DNA of 64,000 nucleotides from Sipunculus nudus. Taxonomy: Eukaryota; Annelida; Sipuncula; Golfingiida; Sipunculidae. Of the stretch, positions 56,585 through 64,000 are shown piece by piece. Within the stretch, counting starts at the first letter, position 1. Each line of letters starts with the position of its first letter. The stretch covers positions 19,431,664-19,495,663 of the forward strand of contig CM049315.1 in NCBI GenBank assembly GCA_026874595.1, in the 5' to 3' direction. The notes beneath the pieces are model-generated. The model was not told the DNA's origin and did not search any database. It worked only from the letters and a program-made list of their open reading frames with translations. A program made the translations under genes and the position numbers.

Positions 56585-57335
56585 CATCTGATCAAGGCTG
56601 AATGTGTGTACATGGGTGGTGGTGGTGGAATGGGTTCCAGGCTACCAAGGCTGGATGTGTGAATGGAGTTCAGGTTACCAACGCTGGATGTGTGCACATT
56701 GGTAGTGGAGGGGGATAGGGTCCAGGGTACCAGTGCTGGATGCATGTATATCGGTTGTGCTTGTGGAATGGGATTCAGGATACCAAGTCTGGATGGGTGA
56801 ATACATGACTGATCCCATGACCCAGTCCATGGTACCAAGGGTGGATATGTGAATATGGGTGTTGATGGAATTGGGTCTAGGGTACCAAGGCTGGATGTGT
56901 GAATACATTACTGGAGATGGACCGGGTTCCAGGGTACACACACTCGGTGTGTGTTCATAGGTGTTTGTGGAATGTGGTCCATGGTACCAAGGCTGGATGT
57001 TTGAATACATGACTGGTTGTGGACTGGTGTCCAGGGTACAAAGGCTTGATGTGTGTTCATCAGTGTTTGTGGAATGGTCCAGGGTACCAGGTCTGGATGT
57101 TTGTACATGATTGTTAGTGGACTAGGCTCTAGGGTAACAAGGCTGGATGTGTACATTGGTGTTGGTGGAATGGGGTCCAGGGTGCCAAGGCTGGATGTGT
57201 GAACATGGGTGTTGGTGGTGGGACTGGTCTAGATACCCAGGCTGGATGGGTAAATATTGATGGTGGTATGGTTTCCAGGGTACCAAGGCTGGATGCGGGC
57301 ATATGGGTGGTAATGGTGGTTTTGTGGTTTCCATG
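56585..57335 (+). repeat. Degenerate minisatellite, about 50-bp unit, about 15 copies
   Basis: Units contain GGGTACCAAGGCTGGATGTGTGAATAC. Spacing varies from about 33 to 56 bp. Overlapping frames on the minus strand (60-110 codons, His/Pro/Trp-rich) arise from the repeat and are not called as genes. Confidence 0.85.
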
Positions 57336-57490
57336 CAGTTTACCCAAGTTGGAGTGAACTCGGGCAGATAGTGAATATTTAATTAAGTAATTATTGCTTC
57401 ACTTCATCCAAATTTTGGATCTTTACACAAATACAATTTTTGGTAATAGTTGAAGTTTTCTTGTTTACATATTTGCATGTAATATATTTT

Positions 57491-57980
57491 CAGGGTTGGC
57501 AGTTTTATCCGCAGCAGGTTTTAATACACAGGATTAATCCGGATCGGATAAAACAGGTTTTATCCAGTTTTATCTGAAGTTTGGGTGTAAACTGTCTGTG
57601 AAGTAGACACTTTATATAAAGTTTAGCTTCCACTGTAAAATAAAGTTCTAATAAGAAATATTTGTGACTAGTTGACTGAATTATTGTTTCCAATATTTTT
57701 TATTGAAACAATAACATAACATCTTAATAACAAATACAGACATTTAATACATACATACAAAGGCACTTAGGATGAACCTACATTATACATAAGACACAGA
57801 CACATGCATAAAAGAAGCTACATGCATAAATTGTATATCTACTCATTGGTCTCCATATAGTTATACATAAAACAAACATTTCTTGTCACAGATCTCTACT
57901 GAAAATGATGCCTTGATAAAACCCAGTTTTATCCAATTTCAAGGATTAAACAAGTCTTATCCGGATAAAACCCAACCCTG
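57491..57980. mobile_element. hAT-type MITE, 490 bp, with 8-bp target duplication
   Basis: Inverted ends CAGGGTTGGCAGTTTTATCC and CAGGGTTGGGTTTTATCCGG, flanked by the exact 8-bp duplication TATATTTT (57483-57490 and 57981-57988). TIRs starting CAGGG and an 8-bp duplication are typical of hAT. No transposase; non-autonomous. The GGATAAAAC motif is repeated inside both ends. Confidence 0.92.
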
Positions 57981-58488
57981 TATATTTTTAATCCTCAATT
58001 AAATATATAGTACATATGATATTTTTATCTTGTTCTTGTCAGTGCCACTGATTAAATAAATGACAAATGCTTGCAACAGATTATGCTAACCAGCAGCTTT
58101 ATGTTCCTTAGGGGTCTTTGATTTAATCATTGATAGATTAATGGATTTTGATTCAATTGTTGTAAACATTCATATTATTCCATTAGAGAGGTATAACTAT
58201 TAGAGGTCGTATTCTTAAATATCATCATTATGTTGCTAGGTTTAAACAGTATTTGAATAAAATGTAAGTAGACATTTTCATTTTATAAAAAAAACCTCCA
58301 CATAAATAGCTGTTATTAATTCTTGTTTGACTTGTGTCAAAATCTAGTTGATGTCAGTGTATTCCTTGCAGATGCATGTAAGAAATGTCAGCTGTGCTGC
58401 TGACAGTTAATACTAATTTCTCTTTTTCTCCAAACTCATCATGGATATAACACCATTTAGCTTTTATAAATTGCTACACTTTTTTCAG

Positions 58489-58591
58489 AAAGATGTCAAA
58501 GAAGATTCATTTAGTACACAAGAGGGTACAGAACCAACACCTGTTATATTATAGACAACGGAGAATTAAGGTCAAGTGCTATTTTGAGTGA
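58489..58591 (+). other. Candidate exon with 32-residue basic short ORF
   Basis: A strong acceptor (TACACTTTTTTCAG) is followed at once by AAAGATGTCAAAG, and the ATG at 58493 opens a Lys/Arg-rich 32-codon frame ending at 58591. Not recognised. Could be the downstream exon of the candidate transcript starting near 55.65 kb. Confidence 0.25.
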
Positions 58592-58819
58592 CTCCATGAA
58601 CATATATTAATTGAAGAATGGTTCAGTATGGAAAACCTCGTACCTGCTTCTAGGCTGGTACTATTTTCTTTAAAGGACCCAATCACCTATCTGACTGTTA
58701 TAAACTAAAGGTTATCCCTTGGAGCTTTCATAAAAAATATGCCATAAAACATGGATATCACTGCACACAGGCTGCTTTTTTTTGCTTAAATAACAATAAT
58801 TAATAATAATATGTAAGGG

Positions 58820-58945
58820 CTTGCTAAAATAATCAAAACAAAGGCATCTGGCAGCAAGTCAGATATACCAGAGCTTTGCAAATAGCGTTTTGCAACAAAT
58901 GAGCTTTCACATCCACATATATGCAACTTACCACCTTAGGAAGAC
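58820..58945 (+). repeat. Repeat K, copy 2
   Basis: Matches 53655-53790 (GCAAGTCAGATATACCAGAGC...TTTTGCAAC...ATATATGCAACTTACCACCTTAGG). Unknown family. The surrounding 57990-59600 shows no other recognisable content. Confidence 0.6.
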
Positions 58946-59609
58946 TTATCCACTTCAGGAAGAGTGTCTTGAAAATAAAGTGTCTAGCAAGGACAAGTCA
59001 AATTTCTTACAAGCTTCTTCAACATTTTGTGGTTGCATTAAAATAATTGAGTATTTGATTCTTTTGTTACATCCTTAGTATTCTACGTATTTTCTAAGAA
59101 ATGTTTTAAGAATTTCAGTATTCACATATGTAAAATGTTTCTCTTTTTTTATGGTAATTTAATTTTACCAACTTTTATATAAGTGTTACAATGTTTGATG
59201 AATCACTGTGAACATACAACAGTTAGTCAATCTTGTACAATCTGGCTGATTTATCATGCATTTCATTGTTTGTATAAGGCTTCATTTGCACTGATCTTGT
59301 GATTTTGTTAAAGTGATGGTACAGGCTGTAAATGGCAATATGGTAATTTGTAGTACATTGTTTTAGATATTTTATTGATACTGAATATGCACATATAAAT
59401 CACATAATACAAGCATCAGTGGGATTAAGTGCAAGCTACTTAAAGCTTACCTCGACTCTCTCCCGAATGTTTCCATTAACAATATACGATGGCAGTATTC
59501 AGAGTGTTTGGATGTGAGTGAGTTTAGGTGAGAGAGGGTGGTATGGATGTTGGGTAAGTGAAGGCAAGTTGTAAATTTTCTTAGTAAGAATGGAAGAAAT
59601 TGTTCATTT

Positions 59610-60836
59610 GTTCTTTTTTTTTAAATTTAATTAAATATTTGGAAGACAAGTATTTAAAATTGTTTTTGTTTCATTTTTGTTTCAGGTCCTAGTATATTAG
59701 GACTAATTTTATGACTGAATTATGAATATCACTTTTAGGGGAAAATATGGTGGGGAATATTATATTTTGAACCTTTTTGTGTCTTCTATGTATGAAGATA
59801 CTGCTTCAAAAATTTCTTCATTTCTGATGTGACTTGCATAGGGATTTCCATAAAGAAGTTCTTCTACAGGTATATTTAGGGGGAGATGTTTACTTCTAGA
59901 GTTGACATGGAGGTGACACTGCAGTAGGTAATGTTCTGCGTTTTCTGTTTCGAATCCACATTGGCATTTTGAATCGTGTCTTCTATATAAATCATGGTTT
60001 AGATTACTGCACTGTGTTCTTAGCCGTGTGTGAATTATCTGGGCTCTTCTTGATCCTGAATTATAATATTTAGGTGGTTTGTTTTTAGCAATTTCTCTTG
60101 ATATATTATTTTTTAGCAATTTAATGGTCTGGCAGTGTTTAAGTCTATCATCTAGTTTATTCCATAGTCGTATAGATTTTGGTAGGAATGAGTTGTAGTA
60201 CAGCTCTGTTCTAGAGAAAATGTTTTGTATATTGAGTAGAGCACTTGACCTTGTATTAAAGGTATAGTTTCTTGGTGGAGGTAATAGAAGGTAAAGGTAC
60301 TTTGGAGTTTCTTGTTTTAACATTTTGTGTAGTTGGATGACCACAGAGTTTTCCCCCTGTTTTTTTAATTGGGGCCAGCCTGTTTCTTTGTATAGTTTGG
60401 CATGGCTAGTTCCTCTAGATCTGACACAGCCTGTCACAATCCTGGCAGCTTGTAGCTGCACTGCCTCCAATGTATCACTTTGCTCTTGTGTGCAGTTACA
60501 CCACACAACATTGCTATATTCCAATATTGGCCTTATATAAGTGAAGTATATGTTTTCAAGAGTTTTCCTATCAAGCATATATTTCAGTTTGCTTAGTATT
60601 AATACTTTAGAGTTTGCTTTGGCTTTTATATTTTCTATGTGATCATTCCATTTACAGTCCTTTCTGAATGTTAATCCTAGATGTGTGCGACTGTTAAATT
60701 TATCTATTTTAATGCTATTTAAATTTAAATATAGGTCTGGGTGAGAAGTTTTAGATGATTTAGATGAAAATATTAAGGATTTGGTTTTCTTTGCGTTAAA
60801 AGTGACTAGTACATTTGTAGTACATGTATTTAATTG
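59610..60836 (-). mobile_element. 5'-truncated LINE (non-LTR retrotransposon), 1.2 kb
   Basis: Covers the last part of ORF2 plus a short 3' tail ending in an A-rich run (TTTAAAAAAAAAG on the minus strand, about 59612-59630). The 5' end breaks at about 60830, inside the reverse transcriptase, as is usual for truncated LINE copies. It lies inside the 7.8-kb segment. Confidence 0.75.
59760..60836 (-). CDS. LINE ORF2 C-terminal region (reverse transcriptase thumb and zinc-finger tail)
   Basis: An open frame of about 358 codons without an internal stop. The first part (NAKKTKSLIFSSK, then THLGLTFRKDCKWNDHI) corresponds to the segment just after the reverse transcriptase active site. YIRPILEYSNVVW and LQAARIVTG are the conserved thumb blocks. 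The tail has CQCGFE...EHYLLQC, a CCHC-like zinc-binding motif typical of jockey/CR1-group ORF2 ends. The active-site part (YADD) is missing, so no active enzyme is made. The first in-frame ATG is at 60578 but coding similarity extends to about 60828. The unbroken frame suggests a young insertion. It is a different LINE family from the split relic at 55 and 63 kb. Confidence 0.82.
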   Translation of the reverse strand, partial: QLNTCTTNVLVTFNAKKTKSLIFSSKSSKTSHPDLYLNLNSIKIDKFNSRTHLGLTFRKDCKWNDHIENIKAKANSKVLILSKLKYMLDRKTLENIYFTYIRPILEYSNVVWCNCTQEQSDTLEAVQLQAARIVTGCVRSRGTSHAKLYKETGWPQLKKQGENSVVIQLHKMLKQETPKYLYLLLPPPRNYTFNTRSSALLNIQNIFSRTELYYNSFLPKSIRLWNKLDDRLKHCQTIKLLKNNISREIAKNKPPKYYNSGSRRAQIIHTRLRTQCSNLNHDLYRRHDSKCQCGFETENAEHYLLQCHLHVNSRSKHLPLNIPVEELLYGNPYASHIRNEEIFEAVSSYIEDTKRFKI

Positions 60837-62639
60837 TCATGGTTGATTGCATAATTGTAACCTTATGAAGCTTCAAGTATTTACAGACAGGGGCCTTGCT
60901 TTAAGATTCCAAATTAAAATTTTTATGCAAGTGATACAAACCAAGGATTTGGTATTTTGAAAATATTAATTAGGGTGCTTACAGTATTGCTGTGATAGAT
61001 TCTTTTGATACACTAATCTGAGTAGCAGCTGATGTGCCTCTCAACTATGCTGCAGTGGTGAGAAATCTTCAGTCATGGGAGACTGTGTTAATGCCAGTCT
61101 TTTCAGCATTTTATTTTACACTTTTTGACTGTAAAATATTTGCTGCAGTCAGACTGAAGCTAGAATCACTGATAGTGAATATATTGGCATGTCTGAATTA
61201 TGCAAATGCTCATTTAAGATCTGAGATCAGTGTTGCTACCTTCTAAAACATATAAAATATTATACAGTCAGCCTAATATAACTGATATATTTGCAGTTGT
61301 TACAAACAGTGCATGCAAACATTTAATGTATCGGTACATATAATTTGCATTTTATCAAAAAGATAATTTATGCTGATAATCCCATAAGTTGTTCAGGATG
61401 TGTTTGGTCAGATTCTAGAAAACTGTCCAACATAAAGAAAATATCTAAAAGGAATATATACTCCATATAAAAATTGAGTAAGTGTAAAATAAAATGCATG
61501 CTTCAAGTTTTTTTCTTTTAGAAGAAGAAAGAAATGTTCTTGCAGCTATTAGAAAATTTAAGAGCAACTTTTAAAGAGGTTTTTATCAAATAATTATTCA
61601 ACCTCACAGCTTTTAGCTCCCTCACTAAGACTCCTTGGGTTTTATGTGTTTAGAATTAAATGCACTTTTACAAGCTGTATTTAAATTTTCAGTTGTAAAT
61701 TGTAATAAGTTTAAACTTATTTATAATAAATTAAAGCTATGAGAGCAGCTACTTTGAGCCATTATTTAAATGTTTTGAATCTGTTTTCTCTTGAATTGTC
61801 AACTAAGTTGATTTCCTAAATAAAAATAAATTTCTGAAATAAAATATTGAAATAAACTTGCAAATGGATGTATACTTTATAGAATTTCATTCAAATTCCT
61901 TAAGCTAGCTGGGCATTAGTGTGCATAACACTGGTGCTCGCAATCAGGTATATTGAGTAAACATTCAATTTTTTCATTTTTAGCTAAACTGGCCATATGT
62001 TTAGCAGTTTTGAGAAATATTTTTTAAGTTTTTTCTCAATCAAATGGATCGTTTTATCACCAATCTTTTAACCTTATTGCAATTATTTGATTAAATGTGT
62101 ATTATTATACTTTAGCTCACCTCCACTTTCGTCCTTATTATATATTTCAAAGAGATTCATACAGTCCCAGTGGGTATTATTACATGCATATTACAGTCAG
62201 CTAGTTAAAATACTGATACTTGTACAAATGTGTGATCATGGGAGGCTCCAGCATCTTTCATGTTGTCCATAAAATTGTACAGGCCACACCAGACACACGA
62301 AATGTGTAAGAAATACAACTCGGTAGAGCATATTGTGTGTATATTTATATGCTGAACATTTTAAAAATATTAATAATCCATCCTCCAAATTAGGAAGCAT
62401 TGTCTAAGGAATAAATTTTATCTTTCCAGTAAATTTGTGAGTTGTTTCATCAGAAGCGAATCGTCAGGTTTTGATAATGGTTGCAGTGGACATCAAACCA
62501 CAAAGACAAACAACAAATAACATTTTCTGTGACTTTAAATATTTTTCAAAACATGTTTTATCTTCTAGAAATTTTTGAGACATGATGCAAATGCAAATAT
62601 GCCTTTGATGGGCAAAATGTTATATATTTTTTCTTAGAA
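60837..62639. other. No gene seen
   Basis: AT-rich sequence inside the 7.8-kb segment. Frames of 60-70 codons only, no recognised repeat and no convincing exon. Confidence 0.4.
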
Positions 62640-63258
62640 AAATGAAACATGTCTTTAAGCATGTTTAATATGAAACATATTTCATATAAAAACAAGTAAC
62701 ACGAGACATGTTCTACTGTAAGTTAAAACAGGTTTCTTTGAAAAACACGTTTCGAAAAATGGGACAACTACACGTTTTAGGCTGAACAGACGTTTTAAAT
62801 AGTTACATGTTTTATGAAAAGTGAAACATGTCTTAAAACATGTCTTATATGTGACATATTTCATATAAAGAAATGTAACACTGAAACATGTTTTACTCTT
62901 AGTTTAAACATGTTTCTTAGGGGAAAACATGTTTCGAAAAATTGGCCAACAACACGTTTTAGGCTAAACAAACGTTTTAAATAGTTACATGTTTTATGAA
63001 AAATGAAATATGTCTTAAGACATGTTTTATATGCGACATATTTCATATAAAAACACGTAACACAGACATGTTTTACCTTACTGTCCATAAAATTTTCTCC
63101 GTGTGCGAAACATGTTTTATATAAAAACATGTTTCAAGAGGATTAAAAACATGTTTTGGCCGTTTAAACATCATTGAGTCATGAAACATGCTGGAAACAT
63201 GTTTCGAAAAATGGGACAGAATGGTGTTTAAATAGAAACATGAAACATGTCCTCAGTT
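62640..63258 (-). repeat. Right AAACATGTTT-rich terminal array, about 180-bp unit
   Basis: Units starting GAAACATGTCTT repeat at about 62643, 62822 and 63003. AAACATGTTT occurs perfectly at 62884, 62906, 62925 and elsewhere, with many variants. Ends CTCAGTTTTTAGA at 63258. The Cys/Lys/Phe-rich minus-strand frames (KTCFKTCF) are by-products. Confidence 0.85.
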
Positions 63259-63560
63259 TTTAGAGTTTGCACAATCAAATTTCATTTTAGCCAAAATCAG
63301 ACGAGCCGCTGCGTTTTGTAATCAATGCAATTAGCTTATTTGCTTTTCTAAAAAATTGAAAAACATTGAGTTTCGCTAATCCAAGTGTGAGGTCACAATC
63401 GCATGAACCAACGTACACCAATTGTTATTGTCAATGTATTTCCTAATCTTCCTCAGTCTTTATAGTTGATAAAAACCTTAAATACAGACAGCATTTATAT
63501 GTTCTTTCATACATGTTTCATCAAAGATCATACCCATATCACGCACTTACCGCTTTTATC
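63259..63560 (-). pseudogene. LINE reverse transcriptase thumb fragment (upstream half of the split relic)
   Basis: The minus strand, with four or five stops, encodes GMIFDETCMKEHINAVC, RKIRKYID, LVHAIVTSHLD and LQNAAARLIL, which are the ordered blocks of the CR1/L2-type reverse transcriptase C-terminal region. The next expected block (LHWLPIRER) is missing here and found at 55430 instead, on the same strand. Decayed and not functional. Confidence 0.78.
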
Positions 63561-63745
63561 GAGATCCTTATTCTGTAGTAAATACTGAACATGTAGGACA
63601 GATTCTATAGTCGCTCTCAAGCCGCTGCGACAACCCTATTTGTTACCCTCATTAGAAAATACTGAATTAAATGTCACAGTTTCGATATTTGATGCTGCAT
63701 AAAATTTGTTTTTGTAACTCCAATAAAACATAAAGAATTACATAC

Positions 63746-63840
63746 CAATCTCATTCCCCAAAGGCGCGAAGTCGGAATGACGCAGTGTGGTCAATGGATC
63801 CTGTTCCGGAACACGCAATGGTCACAGTGGGGATGGAAGC
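63746..63840 (-). other. Candidate exon with strong splice signals, product unknown
   Basis: The acceptor TTTTTTCTTTTTCTCAACAG and the donor ATTG|GTATGT bound a 95-nt block that is GC-richer than its flanks. One frame is open for 29 codons (IPTVTIACSGTGSIDHTASF) but stops before the donor; an ATG lies 8 bases before the donor. It may be a 5' UTR exon, a non-coding exon or a decayed coding exon. Not recognised. Confidence 0.3.
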
Positions 63841-64000
63841 CTGTTGAGAAAAAGAAAAAAGAGCGTTCAATTAGCATAATAATTTGTAGGATCATCAAAC
63901 CGTAATGATCATGTTTTTTTCAAGAAATCATTGGTATTTTCAAACTTTCTCGAGAAGCTATTCCTTTCATCTTATTATTTTTAAAAGAACATTCTAACCC

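Larger units (their letters stand above)
55431..63258. mobile_element. 7.8-kb segment inserted into a LINE, with AAACATGTTT-rich ends
   Basis: Left end TCTAAAAATGACG, right end CTGAGTTTTTAGA in inverse reading (TCTAAAAACTGAGG): a short inverted repeat. Both ends carry arrays rich in the palindrome AAACATGTTT. Outside lie the two halves of one LINE reverse transcriptase on the same strand. The sequence CAC|GT across the deleted segment restores one continuous frame, with no target duplication seen. It contains splice-like signals, a 50-bp minisatellite, a hAT MITE, repeat K and a LINE fragment, but no recognisable transposase or recombinase. It may be one large element, or a small foldback element later filled by other insertions. 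Confidence 0.6.

Noticed and set aside
56545-57347. His/Pro/Trp-rich frames of 70-111 codons
   Set aside because: Minus-strand reading of the degenerate 50-bp minisatellite in overlapping frames.
62682-63130. Cys/Lys/Phe-rich frames
   Set aside because: They follow the AAACATGTTT-rich 180-bp array and contain no known domain.
1-64000. tRNA, rRNA or other structural RNA genes
   Set aside because: No cloverleaf with A/B boxes or conserved rRNA blocks was seen on reading; a covariance-model search was not possible here.

Overview
The window is repeat-dominated animal nuclear DNA. Introns, non-LTR and LTR retrotransposon relics, hAT and TA-target DNA transposons and non-autonomous Helitron-type elements are all visible. 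The Helitron-type elements have tandem core repeats followed by an ACGG-rich microsatellite and a 3' hairpin, the architecture of the 'pearl' elements described from oysters. I therefore infer a marine mollusc, most likely a bivalve. That assignment is an inference from repeat style.

Only one host coding segment is recognised with confidence: a single minus-strand exon of CEP120, a centriole-assembly coiled-coil protein, at 5117-5358. Three further minus-strand blocks (about 12.6, 20.6 and 63.8 kb) have good splice signals but no recognised product. I found no tRNA, rRNA or CRISPR.

Layout. 0-5 kb: a Helitron-like element (family A/E) split by a second one (family D, dimeric 280-bp repeats), then more A copies. 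5.1-5.4 kb: the CEP120 exon. 5.8-7.8 kb: a 2.0-kb TIR element with TA target duplication. 8-14 kb: A-type copies, a candidate exon and an H-type repeat. 14.26-16.3 kb: family B, about 11 units of about 180 bp. 18-27.2 kb: A, H, L, I and C elements. 27.88-30.19 kb: a large inverted repeat with arms of about 700 bp. 31.3-35.7 kb: A copies around a 2.4-kb, 39-bp minisatellite. 36.15-39.6 kb: a 3.1-kb D element. 40.4-43.2 kb: a J tandem array split by a 1.7-kb TIR element. 44.3-46 kb: a D fragment abutting a broken gag-protease relic. 46-49 kb: inverted A and I copies. 49-53 kb: AT-rich DNA with microsatellites. 54.9-63.6 kb: a LINE reverse transcriptase relic whose two halves lie on either side of a 7.8-kb segment.

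The two most interesting structures are these. (1) The 7,828-bp segment 55431-63258 begins TCTAAAAA and ends TTTTTAGA, carries AAACATGTTT-rich repeat arrays at both ends, and interrupts a LINE reading frame that joins in frame when the segment is removed. It contains transcript-like splice signals, a minisatellite, a hAT MITE and another LINE. (2) Three Helitron-like families with unrelated cores (A, B, D) follow one rule: a short 5' motif is repeated in inverted form inside the 3' hairpin. Their core repeats also carry nuclear-receptor-type motifs (DR1, IR3, extended half-sites) and the palindrome GGTGGCGCCACC, so these elements may scatter regulatory sites through the genome.
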